A stretch of DNA of 57,593 bases from JBJYKD01 sp049310025. Its GTDB lineage: Bacteria > Bacillota > Thermosediminibacteria > Thermosediminibacterales > Tepidanaerobacteraceae. The stretch covers positions 1 through 57,593 of the forward strand of contig NZ_JBJYKD010000019.1 in NCBI RefSeq assembly GCF_049310025.1, in the 5' to 3' direction. The number at the start of each line of letters is the position of its first letter. The first letter of the stretch is position 1. Positions 8,672 through 17,897 of the stretch are shown piece by piece. A program made the position numbers and the translations under genes. A model generated the notes under the pieces. It ran no database searches, was not told the DNA's origin, and was given only the letters and a program-made list of their open reading frames with translations.

Positions 8672-9360
8672 GGTGCTGCCCGGAGAATGATTGTAACCCG
8701 GAGAATATTGTAAAAAGTGTTATTTAGACCCTGTTTCTTTGAAATTGTCAGCATTATAGGTGTTATTATAACAAACTTTTAAACCCTGGAGGTTTTCCTT
8801 CAGGGTAATTTTAATGGGCTTTTTTACATGTTGCAAAGCCGTTCAATCATGTAAATAGACCGTTTTATGAAAAAAGAGAAAAACGCCGGAAAAATTGTTT
8901 ATATAAGACTGGCATAATTTTACAATGGTTTCTTTTATAGTATCGTGGTATTATTTTTATTGAATCGAGTTCGCGGCCAAGATTTAAGAAAATTATAAAA
9001 TAAAAACAAAATTCTATATACGGCGGGGCGATTTTTTATTAAGCGGGGTATAGGCCGGCCTTTGATTCGGCGACTATGCCGACCTGAAATAACACATATG
9101 ACATTATCTCTAGTGTTAAAAATACATATAAAAAGGTGACATATATAATATTTACAGGTGATTTTTATAAAACATAAGATAATTTTGTATAAACTTTAAA
9201 AGAGAATTTCCGTTGATTGTGCCGATAATTAATAAGGTATTTGCAAGACCTCGACAAAACAGATGCGGCTTAGTCGATCGGGAATGGGTTCTTCCATGCT
9301 AACTTCCTCTGCATTTATATTACGCGTAGACATTATTAACTCCGGTATGGAGGTCGCGCA
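8672..9360. other. Long AT-rich intergenic region
   Basis: About 690 bases with no plausible gene on either strand. It holds a strong hairpin at 8783-8806. Further on is a run of TGACA/GGTGAC-like words at about 9100-9165. One of these, ACAGGTGATT at 9154-9163, recurs in the gap after the regulator gene (10432-10441). I looked for a cyclic-di-GMP riboswitch here and did not find its conserved core. Confidence 0.5.
8783..8806 (+). terminator. Probable terminator of the glycosyltransferase cluster
   Basis: A 10-base stem with one G-U pair and a TTTT loop lies 112 bases after the GT/GH130 stop. The T-rich stretch after it is broken (AATTTTAATGGGCTTTTTT), so it may be an imperfect intrinsic terminator. 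Confidence 0.5.
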
Positions 9361-10350
9361 ATGCTTAATATACTTCTTATAGATCCCGACAGTGAGAGCA
9401 ATTCAAAAATGTCGAAAAGAATAAGGCAGACGGGGCATCGGGTGAAAGAATGCAGCGATTTTTATGAAGCGGTTCAATTATTAAGGGAGGATAACTTTGA
9501 CGCCATAATAACGAGAGTAACTTCCTCTGACTTTTACATACCGGATTGTTCACCATCACATTTCACTTACAATAAAAGCAGGTATATTGCCCATTATATC
9601 GGAGATAGTGAAAGCAATGCAAATAAAGAATTTTCTGAAGTAATTGCCGAATTATCTTTTAATTACATTAGAGAAACGAAAGACAATATTTTTTTGTGCG
9701 CCCTGGACAACAGGAGCGTCGATGTGATGATAATCGAGCCGACTGAAATTTTGCGTATAGGTCTCAGGACGATAATAGAGGATACATCTTTTTTTAATTA
9801 CGCAGGCGAGGCGGAAAGGGCGTGCGATGCCGTCTCCTTGCTGCAAAAAATACACGCAGACGTAATCCTGCTTGGTGTAAACCTGCAAGATAGTAAGGAG
9901 CTGGAAGCCTGTAGGCTGATTAAAGTTCAGCATCCGTATTTGCATTTTGTAATTTTCTGCAACCATGAAGAGCAGGAGCTTGCATTTCAATATATTAGAG
10001 ATTGGGCGGATGCTATTTTGCTAAAAAATTGTGATAAAACCGATTTAATATATGCCATAACCAAAGTAGTTCAAAGGGGGAAATTTATAGATCCGAAAAT
10101 AGTTAATGGATTGCTGGCAAAACCAAGTAGCGAGAGCGGTAAAGATCCGCTGCACCTTTTAACGGCTCAAGAACAAAAGGTTTTTTACGGGTTGGCCTTG
10201 GGAAAAACAAACAAGGAGATAGCCAGTGAACTGTATCTGTCCCCGGCGACAGTAAGAAATTACGTCTCAAAGATTTTGCGCAAGCTTAATTTACCCAACC
10301 GGTCTGCTGTGGCATCGTATGCCATGAAAATTTTATATATTCAAAGATAA
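9361..10350 (+). CDS. LuxR-type regulator with two receiver-like domains lacking the phosphoacceptor Asp
   Basis: A 329-residue protein. Residues 1-60 resemble the first half of a receiver (ILLIDPD). Residues 120-250 form a fuller receiver-like domain, and 265-329 are a LuxR helix-turn-helix (LTAQEQKVF, NKEIASELYLSPATVRNYVSKI). In the second receiver the site after beta-3 reads DVILLGVNL, with Gly172 where the phosphorylated Asp belongs. In the first, DAIITRV has Arg52 there. The lysine of the second receiver is kept (AILLKN). No sensor kinase gene is adjacent. The protein is thus likely a phosphorylation-independent DNA-binding regulator, perhaps ligand- or partner-controlled. GGAGG lies ahead of the ATG. 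The motif shared by both flanking gaps could be its operator. Confidence 0.85.
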   Translation: MLNILLIDPDSESNSKMSKRIRQTGHRVKECSDFYEAVQLLREDNFDAIITRVTSSDFYIPDCSPSHFTYNKSRYIAHYIGDSESNANKEFSEVIAELSFNYIRETKDNIFLCALDNRSVDVMIIEPTEILRIGLRTIIEDTSFFNYAGEAERACDAVSLLQKIHADVILLGVNLQDSKELEACRLIKVQHPYLHFVIFCNHEEQELAFQYIRDWADAILLKNCDKTDLIYAITKVVQRGKFIDPKIVNGLLAKPSSESGKDPLHLLTAQEQKVFYGLALGKTNKEIASELYLSPATVRNYVSKILRKLNLPNRSAVASYAMKILYIQR

Positions 10351-10761
10351 TTATAAAAATGACATGGATTAAATAGCGATTGCGGTGATTGTGAAATTCG
10401 ACATAATTATATAGATAATGACAAAAGTTACACAGGTGATTGCAAAAAATGTGACGAATAATGATAAAAATTGTGACAAATATGACCCCTGCAAGATTTG
10501 CATTTAATATTTTTATAGTATATATTGTACATAGAGTAGTAAAATTTACCTATATTTCCAGGTCAATAATCCTAAATACCCTAAATACTGGGTAAGGTTT
10601 CCGCCGGGTTTTATAAGGGTGGATGAAAAACATGAAATAATAATATCATAAAAATAATTAATATTTATAAATTCAACAAAAATTAAATATAAATAAAAAT
10701 TTCAAATTAAGCGTCGGGTTTGATTTCTAAGCCTTTTGCTTATATTTTTAGGAGGATTTTA
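10351..10761. other. AT-rich intergenic region with repeated TGTGAC/TGACA words
   Basis: About 410 bases without a gene. Between 10365 and 10490 the words GGTGATTG, TGACA, TGTGAC and ACAGGTGATT recur several times in an otherwise A/T-only background. Similar words occur upstream of the LuxR-type gene. This may be a multi-site binding region for that regulator. No riboswitch or clear terminator is visible. Confidence 0.45.
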
Positions 10762-11709
10762 ATGCAATTATTTTCAAAATGGAATCATGAAGATAAGACC
10801 AGAGTCATCGTCTTTGCGCTTGTGTCGGTTATTTTTTTAATTTATTTAACAGAACCGGATTCTGACATTTTGTCACCGGTTTTTTACATAATACTTATTT
10901 TTCTATCGGCTATAAGCTTTTCCACGAAGTGGAGCTGGGTTTGCCTGCCTGTGTTAATCTCCCTGTGGGGCTATGTCTACCTGAAAGAACATGCCGGAAA
11001 TCTTGCTTTATACAGATTTGTGCTTTATCCGGTAGTTTTTGGGCTGGTTTATACGGCGGGCTTGCAATTTAGAACAATGCTCATAGAGTTAATCAGCAGT
11101 AGTGAATTTGTTAAAAACCAAAATAAGGAACTTGAACAGGTTTACACCGGAATGTTGAGCGCTTTAGTTAGTGCAATTGATGCAAAAGATGACTTTTTGC
11201 ATAATCATTCAAAAAATGTTGCGGAAATCGCTCAAAAAATCGCTCGCGGCATGGGTTTATCCTCTTCGGAAGTAAAAGAAATATATTATTCGGCCCTTCT
11301 CCATGATATCGGGAAAATCGGTGTCAGAGAATCTACACTCAATAAAAGTTCACCTCTTACAGAAAGTGAGTGGTGTGAAATAAAAAGGCACCCGATTATA
11401 GGGGCTTTAATACTGGGCCATGTTCCGCAGTATCAGTCACTGGCAGATAATGTGCTTTACCATCACAAACATTTTAATGGCAATGGATACCCGGAAACAA
11501 GACTTAAAGGCAAAAATATACCGGTTGGGGCACGGATAATTGCAGTAGCGGATGCTTTTGACGCAATGATCTCAGATAGGGTTTACAGAAAAAAGATGAC
11601 CATTTTTGAAGCGTGCCAGGAGTTAAAAAGGTGCAGCGGAACCCAATTCGATCCGGATATCGTAAAAGCTTTTATAGCGATAGTTTGCAGTGAATATCAA
11701 AAGAATTAG
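10762..11709 (+). CDS. Membrane HD-GYP phosphodiesterase
   Basis: A 315-residue protein with about four hydrophobic segments in residues 15-110, a short coiled linker, then an HD-GYP domain. The domain keeps the HDIGKIGV metal motif, the KRHPIIGA motif and the HHKHFNGNGYP signature, so it should be an active cyclic-di-GMP phosphodiesterase or related hydrolase at the inner face of the membrane. The ATG at 10762 has AGGAGG 7 bases upstream; 14 extra in-frame codons lie before it without a ribosome site. The FapA-family gene follows after 27 bases, probably in the same transcript. Confidence 0.88.
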   Translation: MQLFSKWNHEDKTRVIVFALVSVIFLIYLTEPDSDILSPVFYIILIFLSAISFSTKWSWVCLPVLISLWGYVYLKEHAGNLALYRFVLYPVVFGLVYTAGLQFRTMLIELISSSEFVKNQNKELEQVYTGMLSALVSAIDAKDDFLHNHSKNVAEIAQKIARGMGLSSSEVKEIYYSALLHDIGKIGVRESTLNKSSPLTESEWCEIKRHPIIGALILGHVPQYQSLADNVLYHHKHFNGNGYPETRLKGKNIPVGARIIAVADAFDAMISDRVYRKKMTIFEACQELKRCSGTQFDPDIVKAFIAIVCSEYQKN

Positions 11710-11736
11710 CGGTCCATTAAAAAACTGGGGGCATAA

Positions 11737-13548
11737 ATGATGAATAAAAAAAACCCTGATATGATTGCTGGCTTTAATGAAATGTGCGCAGATATAAATG
11801 TCAATAGCGACAATAAAGGAGAAACATGGGTAGCGTTTGAAAAGGGGAAGTTCAAAGTAAACCACCCCAGTCAAGGCCCTTTTCCTGTTGTCGTTCCTGG
11901 TAAAAATTTACTATTTAAAGTCAATGGTGAAGAAAAGTGCGAACCTACACCTGTTAGCATGGGCGACAGGTTGGAAGTAGAAGTTATTAACGAATATCAA
12001 AAGGGTTCATGGAGTATAGAGATATCAACAGATGGGCTTGAAGCTCTGCTTTCTGTAGAACCTTCCGTTAAAATCGAAAGGTACCTGCCGGATTTTTCCC
12101 CTGCAGAACGTTTACATCTTGAGCCTCTAGAAATAAGAACTTATGAAAGTCCGCTGACGCCGGACGAACTTTTATCGGAATTGAAAAAACTTAATATTTC
12201 ATATGGAATCGACTGGCCTGCTTGTGTTTCTGTCAGCAATATTAAAGAGCCGACAAAGATTATAGTAGCGAGAGGCAGACCTCCTGAGCATGGTATTGAT
12301 CCCAGGATTGAAATATTATTTCCAACTGAAGAGAAAGAAGTTGTGCATTTTGAAGATGGGAAGGTTGACTTTAAAAATCGTTTTAAATTTACTTGTGTTT
12401 ACCCCGGCGAGTTGCTTGTAAAAAAAACACCAGGCATTCAGGGTAAACCCGGAATCGATGTAAAGGGACAGGTTATTCTGCCGCGTGAATTTGTTGATAT
12501 AGAATTGGTTTCAGGCAGCGGGACCGTCCTGAGTTCCGACGGCAACATGATCATTGCCGCGTCCCAGGGAAGGCCTGTATTACATAAATATGGCAACAGG
12601 GTAGAGGTAAAGATTTTGCCGTATCTCGAACATTTCGGCGATGTAAATATGGAAAGTGGTAATATACATTTTTCAGGCGATATCTTGATATCGGGCGATG
12701 TTAAAGACGGCTTTTCTGTAATAGGGGCGGGCAAAGTTAAAATAGGCGGTATTGTGTCGCATGCCACTGTGAAAGCGGAAGATTCTATTACAATTAATGG
12801 CAATGTGATTTCTTCAACCATAGTGGCGGGCAATGAGGCGTCAAATACCAATCTGCTGCGTTTAATCAAAAAATTGAAAGACCAATTACAAAAACTGGTT
12901 TCAATAATTAACCAGCTCATAAACGTTGCGCCTGAAGAATATAAATATTCTCTGGGTTCTTTGGTTAAAATTGTAATAGACAGCAAAGTGCCGGAAATAT
13001 CTCGCGATGTTGAGAGCTTCAGTTCCGAAGTGTCAAAAATGCCGGATATTTTGAGGCCGACGGGATTGACCCAATTTGCGGAAAAACTGGAAAATATGCT
13101 TGTTAAAGCGCCTTTATCGGTTAAGAATATATTAGAGCTGGAGAATCTTATTAAAGATGTTTTTAAATGGTACCAATTCTTCAATACGAGTCAGAAAAGT
13201 AAAAGTGACATAAGAATGAAATATGCGCTTAATTCAAATTTGGTGGCTACGGGAAATGTATACGTAACCGGCCATGGGTGCTATAATACAATGATTAACG
13301 CAGGCGGAAGAGTTGATATTTATGGTGTTTTTCGAGGCGGTGAGATATATGCTCGCGGTGACATATACATAAAAGAGTTAGGGTCGGAAGTTGGGGTAAA
13401 TACCAGGGTGTATACCGAAATGAATTCTAAGGTGGTGATCGAAAAAGCGTATTACAACACCATTGTCCAGATAGATAAGTACAGTTATAAGTTCGATAAC
13501 ATATCAGAGGGCATAAATTTGGATATAGAAAAATTAAAAAAGTCATGA
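11737..13548 (+). CDS. FapA (DUF342) family protein
   Basis: A 603-residue protein with the DUF342 layout. An N-terminal variable domain comes first. A central right-handed beta-helix-like part follows, with repeated short G-rich strands (GDVNMESGNIHFSGDILI, GKVKIGGIV). A coiled-coil stretch of about 130 residues is inserted at about 370-490, after which the beta repeats resume (GNVYVTGHG). FapA-type proteins are linked to polar flagellar assembly or cell-surface functions in other bacteria, but the mechanism is poorly known. GGGGG lies 7 bases ahead of the ATG. No flagellar genes are visible here, so a link with the upstream HD-GYP protein is only suggested by position. Confidence 0.85.
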   Translation: MMNKKNPDMIAGFNEMCADINVNSDNKGETWVAFEKGKFKVNHPSQGPFPVVVPGKNLLFKVNGEEKCEPTPVSMGDRLEVEVINEYQKGSWSIEISTDGLEALLSVEPSVKIERYLPDFSPAERLHLEPLEIRTYESPLTPDELLSELKKLNISYGIDWPACVSVSNIKEPTKIIVARGRPPEHGIDPRIEILFPTEEKEVVHFEDGKVDFKNRFKFTCVYPGELLVKKTPGIQGKPGIDVKGQVILPREFVDIELVSGSGTVLSSDGNMIIAASQGRPVLHKYGNRVEVKILPYLEHFGDVNMESGNIHFSGDILISGDVKDGFSVIGAGKVKIGGIVSHATVKAEDSITINGNVISSTIVAGNEASNTNLLRLIKKLKDQLQKLVSIINQLINVAPEEYKYSLGSLVKIVIDSKVPEISRDVESFSSEVSKMPDILRPTGLTQFAEKLENMLVKAPLSVKNILELENLIKDVFKWYQFFNTSQKSKSDIRMKYALNSNLVATGNVYVTGHGCYNTMINAGGRVDIYGVFRGGEIYARGDIYIKELGSEVGVNTRVYTEMNSKVVIEKAYYNTIVQIDKYSYKFDNISEGINLDIEKLKKS

Positions 13549-13688
13549 TGGTGATTTGAGCAGATGATGCGTGCTTTAAATACTGCGTGTAAATCAAAAC
13601 GTGATGCCCAAAATATGAGAGGTTGTTTTTTTTAGGATTTTGTAATAAAATAATTACACATAAAATAAATTGAATATGCACTGTTGAA

Positions 13689-13828
13689 AGTCTTCAGGGC
13701 AAGGTGAGAAGGCGAAAGCCTTCAATTCCTGACCGGCGGTAAAAAGCTTAAGCTTTGAGCCCGCGAGCCGAAAGGCGGATCCGGTGAAATTCCGGGGCCG
13801 ACAGTATAGTCTGGACGGGAGAAGACTG
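13689..13828 (+). ncRNA. FMN riboswitch (RFN element)
   Basis: Conserved RFN blocks occur in order: CAGGGCAAGGTGAGAA, GACCGGCGGTA, GAGCCCGCGAGCC, GGATCCGGTGAAATTCCGG, GGCCGACAGTA, AGTCTGGACGGGAGAAG. Closing stem P1 pairs AGTCTTC (13689-13695) with GAAGACT (13821-13827). It lies upstream of the riboflavin operon and is followed by a terminator. Confidence 0.97.
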
Positions 13829-13858
13829 TTTTAACTGTAATGTGCAATGACCGTTACC

Positions 13859-13886
13859 GCCCTGAAGATTTTTCTTCAGGGCTTTT
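13859..13886 (+). terminator. FMN-riboswitch-controlled terminator
   Basis: Perfect 10-base stem (13859-13868 with 13873-13882), TTTT loop, then TTTT. The 5' arm is also complementary to bases 13691-13700 at the start of the riboswitch, which gives a plausible antiterminator. FMN binding should favour termination before ribD. Confidence 0.9.
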
Positions 13887-13924
13887 ATAATGCCCTTAGG
13901 ATGTATAAGTTTGGAGGATGATAG

Positions 13925-15010
13925 ATGGAAAGGGACGAATTTTTTATGCATAGGGCACTTAAGCTTGCGGAAAAAGGAAGGGGGTATACCAGTCCCAATC
14001 CCATGGTCGGTGCAGTGCTGGTTAAAGATGGAGAAATAGTCGGAGAGGGTTTTCATAAAAAAGCCGGTGAACCCCATGCGGAAATACTGGCCTTAAAACA
14101 GGCCGGAGAGAGGGCACAGGGTGCCGAACTTTACGTTACTCTGGAACCGTGCAGCCATTACGGCAGGACGCCGCCATGTGCCGAAGCTATTGTAGAAGCT
14201 GGAATTAAGCGGGTGATAGCAGCCATGCAGGACCCCAACCCCATGGTGGCCGGGCGGGGTATAAAAAGGTTAAGGGAGGCCGGTGTAGAGGTAACGCTTG
14301 GAGTAATGGAAGAAGAAGCCAGAAAATTAAATGAGGTCTTTGTTAAATACATCACTTCTAAAAGACCGTTTGTGATAGGGAAGATAGCCCAGTCGTTAGA
14401 CGGTAAAATAGCTTTAGCTGCGGGCAAGTCCAGGTGGATTACGGGAGAGCCCGCTCGAATAAGGGTGCATGAACTTCGGAGCTGGTATGATGCGGTTATG
14501 GTAGGTATCGGGACGGTGCTGGCGGATGACCCGCTTTTAACCTGCCGTTTGCCGGGCGAAAATAAAAATCCGGTGAGAATAGTGGTGGATTCTGCTGCAA
14601 AAATACCCCTTGATGCCCGGATGTTAAAATGCGGCGGCAGGGTAATTCTTGCTGTGACGGAAATGGCGGATAGGGACAAAATACGGGTTTTGAAAGAAAA
14701 CGGAGTGGATGTGATAGAGACCCGGTCTGAAGATGGCAAAGTTAACCTGGCGCAACTTTTTGAGATTCTTGGGAATATGGGTATAACCGGAATTCTGGTG
14801 GAGGGCGGGTCGGGGCTTCTGTCTTCCATTGTAAGGCAAAATCTTATGGACAAACTGTTGATATTTTTGGCGCCTTTGCTGATAGGGGGAGACGGATTGA
14901 GTTCGATAGGCAGGCTAACAATCGATGATTTAAAAGAGGTTCCAAGATTTGAAATTAAATCTATCGAGCAAGTAGGCCAAGATCTCATGTTGGAAGCATA
15001 CCCGATCTGA
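13925..15010 (+). CDS. ribD: Bifunctional riboflavin-specific deaminase/reductase RibD
   Basis: A 361-residue enzyme for two successive steps from the GTP-derived pyrimidine: deamination, then side-chain reduction. The N-terminal deaminase domain shows the zinc site HAEILAL and PCSHYGRTPPC (residues about 48-85). The C-terminal reductase has KIAQSLDGKIA, the substrate and NADPH region DAVMVGIGTVLADDP and a GGSGLLSS glycine-rich turn. GGAGG precedes the ATG. First gene of the riboswitch-controlled rib operon; length is normal for the family. Confidence 0.96.
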   Translation: MERDEFFMHRALKLAEKGRGYTSPNPMVGAVLVKDGEIVGEGFHKKAGEPHAEILALKQAGERAQGAELYVTLEPCSHYGRTPPCAEAIVEAGIKRVIAAMQDPNPMVAGRGIKRLREAGVEVTLGVMEEEARKLNEVFVKYITSKRPFVIGKIAQSLDGKIALAAGKSRWITGEPARIRVHELRSWYDAVMVGIGTVLADDPLLTCRLPGENKNPVRIVVDSAAKIPLDARMLKCGGRVILAVTEMADRDKIRVLKENGVDVIETRSEDGKVNLAQLFEILGNMGITGILVEGGSGLLSSIVRQNLMDKLLIFLAPLLIGGDGLSSIGRLTIDDLKEVPRFEIKSIEQVGQDLMLEAYPI

Positions 15011-15103
15011 CCTTTGATTAAAGTTAAGGTGATGGTCGGAGCCGTTTTAATTCGCGATAAATTAATGAATTTTTTTATACTTTTTTTATAGGGAGATGTA
15101 AAT

Positions 15104-15769
15104 GTGTTTACGGGAATCGTTGAAGAAATGGGAGTTGTTTCTCAAATTACAAAAACGCCATCGGGAGCTGAAATAACAATTTCCTGCAAAAAGGTCCTGG
15201 AAGATTTAAAGTTGGGTGACAGCGTAGCGGTAAACGGTGTTTGCCTTACCGCAAGAGATGTGAGGAATAGTGCATTCGTCGCCGATGTAATGCCTGAAAC
15301 TCTAAAAAGCACCAACCTGGGAGAACTTTCCCGGGGCGATTATGTGAATTTGGAGAGGGCTCTAAAATTCGATGGGCGCTTCGGCGGCCATATGATTTCG
15401 GGGCATGTTGACGGAAGAGGGAGAATTCTCAAAACCTATCCTGAAGGCAATGCGGTGGTTTTCCAGATAGGCGTGCCATCGGAGTTAATGAAAGACATGG
15501 TTCCCAAAGGCTCCATTGCCGTAGACGGCATAAGTCTGACGGTTCAGGCTGTGGGAAATCAAAGCTTCACGGTTTCTATAATTCCCCATACGCTGGCGTC
15601 TACAGTTTTGCGGCATAAACGCCCCGGCGATACGGTAAACATCGAGACAGACATTATTGGAAAGTATGTGAAGAAATTTTTAACGGAGAGTAAAACTGCT
15701 TATAATTTTGCTGCGGAGGCAGCCGACAAAAGTCTGACAGCAGAGATTTTAAGGTCGTACGGATTCTGA
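15104..15769 (+). CDS. ribE: Riboflavin synthase alpha subunit
   Basis: A 221-residue trimeric enzyme that dismutates two 6,7-dimethyl-8-ribityllumazine molecules into riboflavin and the pyrimidine substrate. The N-terminal MFTGIVEE is diagnostic. The two lumazine-binding repeats are visible (SVAVNGVCLTA in the first, SIAVDGISLTV in the second), each with GGHMISGHVDG-type or equivalent segments. The start is GTG at 15104, with GGGAGATG upstream. The 93-base gap after ribD holds no obvious promoter or terminator. Confidence 0.96.
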   Translation: MFTGIVEEMGVVSQITKTPSGAEITISCKKVLEDLKLGDSVAVNGVCLTARDVRNSAFVADVMPETLKSTNLGELSRGDYVNLERALKFDGRFGGHMISGHVDGRGRILKTYPEGNAVVFQIGVPSELMKDMVPKGSIAVDGISLTVQAVGNQSFTVSIIPHTLASTVLRHKRPGDTVNIETDIIGKYVKKFLTESKTAYNFAAEAADKSLTAEILRSYGF

Positions 15770-15855
15770 ATTTGCGATTTTTCCGCCAAAACCCTTATAT
15801 AATCCACTATCATAATGATCAATAAAAAATTCTTATCGTGAGGGAGAATTATATT

Positions 15856-17058
15856 ATGTCTGAAAAATTTAATTTTAATACAATTGAAGAAGCTGTTGAA
15901 GAAATTAAGCAGGGTAAGATGATCATTGTTGTGGACGATGAGGACAGAGAAAACGAGGGAGATCTGCTAATGGCTGCCGAAAAAGTGACTCCTGAAGCTA
16001 TCAGCTTTATGGCCACCTACGGCCGCGGGCTCATCTGTGTCCCTATAACGGAAGAAAGGGCAAAAGAACTTAACTTATCGCTGATGGTCAGCCAGGGTAG
16101 CGATCAGTTGGGAACAGCCTTTACCATTACGGTTGACCATATAAGTAATTCCACGGGAATATCGGCTTATGACCGGGCTTCTACCATAAAAGCCCTGTTA
16201 GCCCCCTCCACACGACCTGAAGACCTCCGGCGGCCGGGCCATATTTTCCCTCTTATAGCCAGAAAGGGCGGGGTTCTGCGAAGGGCAGGTCATACCGAAG
16301 CTGCAGTGGATCTTGCCCGATTGGCCGGCTTTTATCCCGCAGGAGTCATATGCGAGATCATGAAAGACGATGGGACCATGGCAAGATTGCCGGACCTTGT
16401 CAGGTTTTCCAGAGAACACAATTTGAAAATCATCACAATTGAGGAACTCATAAGATATAGAAAAACCAGAGAAAAACTGGTGGAAAGAATAGCCGAGACG
16501 CAGCTTCCTACCGACTTCGGGGAATTTAAACTTTTATGCTATAAAGACGTCATTACCGGCGAAACCCACCTGGCGCTGACAAAAGGGGAAATAAATCCTC
16601 ATGACGTACCGCTTGTAAGGGTGCACTCCGAATGCCTTACCGGAGATGTATTTTTTTCCCAGAGGTGTGACTGCGGGCCCCAGTTGAGGGAAGCCATGAA
16701 AATCATTCAGAAAGAAGGGAAGGGTGTAATTTTATACATGCGACAGGAAGGCCGCGGAATAGGCCTCGCCAACAAGATAAGGGCTTATGCTCTCCAGGAT
16801 GCGGGATTCGACACGGTAGAGGCGAACCTGAAATTAGGATTTCCGCCGGATCTTCGGGATTACGGCATTGGAGCGCAGATATTAAAAGACCTGGGTATAG
16901 AAAAAATGCGCCTTTTAACCAATAATCCAAAAAAAATTGTGGGTCTTTCAGGATACGGCCTTGAAATAACAGAGCGAATCCCGCTTAAAATCACCCCTTC
17001 AAAAAATAATATAAGATATCTAAAAACCAAGAGGGAAAAACTTGGTCACCTGTTATAA
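15856..17058 (+). CDS. ribBA: DHBP synthase / GTP cyclohydrolase II
   Basis: A 400-residue bifunctional enzyme starting both branches of riboflavin synthesis. Residues 1-200 form 3,4-dihydroxy-2-butanone-4-phosphate synthase, with the acidic DDEDRENEGDL metal site and the GHTEAAVDL motif. Residues 205-400 form GTP cyclohydrolase II, with zinc cysteines in SECLTGDVFFSQRCDCG and the catalytic RQEGRGIGL. AGGGAG precedes the ATG at 15856; the frame extends 6 codons further upstream without support. Confidence 0.96.
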   Translation: MSEKFNFNTIEEAVEEIKQGKMIIVVDDEDRENEGDLLMAAEKVTPEAISFMATYGRGLICVPITEERAKELNLSLMVSQGSDQLGTAFTITVDHISNSTGISAYDRASTIKALLAPSTRPEDLRRPGHIFPLIARKGGVLRRAGHTEAAVDLARLAGFYPAGVICEIMKDDGTMARLPDLVRFSREHNLKIITIEELIRYRKTREKLVERIAETQLPTDFGEFKLLCYKDVITGETHLALTKGEINPHDVPLVRVHSECLTGDVFFSQRCDCGPQLREAMKIIQKEGKGVILYMRQEGRGIGLANKIRAYALQDAGFDTVEANLKLGFPPDLRDYGIGAQILKDLGIEKMRLLTNNPKKIVGLSGYGLEITERIPLKITPSKNNIRYLKTKREKLGHLL

Positions 17059-17121
17059 TTGTATCTGGTTTTCACCCTTTATAAAATTTTAATATTAAAA
17101 AATTTAACAGGGAGGATTTTT

Positions 17122-17586
17122 ATGCCCAAAATAATAGAGGCCAAACTGTCTGCCGAAAACCTGAAATTCGGTATCGTAGTCAGCCGCTTTAATGAATTTA
17201 TTACAGAAAAATTGTTAGAAGGAGCGCTGGACTGCCTTGTGCGACACGGTGCCGGAGAAGAGGATATTGAAGTGGTGCGGGTGCCGGGGAGTTTCGAAAT
17301 TCCGCTTGCTGCAAAACTGCTGGCTGAAAGCGGGCGCTTTGATGCGGTAATATGCCTGGGCGCCGTTATCCGCGGTGCCACACCCCATTTCGACTATGTG
17401 GCGTCCGAAGTTTCCAAAGGGATAGCATTGGTGGCACTGGAGTCAAAAGTACCCGCCATATTCGGCGTTCTTACCACCGATACCATAGAACAGGCGGTAG
17501 AAAGGGCCGGTACCAAGGCGGGCAATAAAGGCTGGGATGCGGCACTGACGGCCATTGAAATGGCCAATCTAAAAAAGTTATTGTAA
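17122..17586 (+). CDS. ribH: 6,7-Dimethyl-8-ribityllumazine synthase
   Basis: A 154-residue enzyme condensing the RibA/RibD-derived pyrimidine with DHBP, forming the icosahedral or pentameric lumazine synthase. Typical motifs are VVSRFNEFITEKL, the VPGSFEIPLAA loop, the GAVIRGATPHFDYV active site with its catalytic His, and the FGVLTTDTIEQA segment. GGAGG lies ahead of the ATG at 17122. It is the last gene of the rib operon. Confidence 0.96.
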   Translation: MPKIIEAKLSAENLKFGIVVSRFNEFITEKLLEGALDCLVRHGAGEEDIEVVRVPGSFEIPLAAKLLAESGRFDAVICLGAVIRGATPHFDYVASEVSKGIALVALESKVPAIFGVLTTDTIEQAVERAGTKAGNKGWDAALTAIEMANLKKLL

Positions 17587-17897
17587 TTCCATCCCGAACC
17601 ATCTGATTGCACATAATTTGAGGACGGCTTCATCAGGCCGTCCTCAATGGTTTAAGATGGGAAGTAACTAATTTTTTGAGAATACTGCTCCATTAAACCC
17701 GGACAAATACCATAGTTCACTCAGAACAACCTGAAGATGGATAAAAGATGTTGAGAAAAAAAGGTTTATGATGATATACTTAAAAAAGCCGGCGATCTTT
17801 GATTAATTCTATATTTTATTAGTGTTTTATGAAGGATTTTTGAGATTGACGTCGAAGATAAAAAATAGGCCAACTACATAATGCGGAGTGATTTCAA
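17587..17897. other. Intergenic region between the rib and fts operons
   Basis: About 310 bases. It begins with a strong hairpin (17618-17647). The rest is AT-rich and should hold the ftsE promoter, but I cannot pick a convincing -35/-10 pair. Confidence 0.5.
17618..17647 (+). terminator. Hairpin ending the riboflavin operon
   Basis: Perfect 11-base stem (17618-17628 region with 17637-17647) and a loop of about 9 bases, 31 bases after the ribH stop. Only a short TGGTTT follows, so termination strength is uncertain. Confidence 0.6.

Noticed and set aside
8672..10761. Cyclic-di-GMP riboswitch near the HD-GYP gene
   Set aside because: Neither gap contains the conserved GEMM core despite the expected gene context.
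13748..14077. Minus-strand frame of 109 codons
   Set aside because: Antisense of the FMN riboswitch and the start of ribD.
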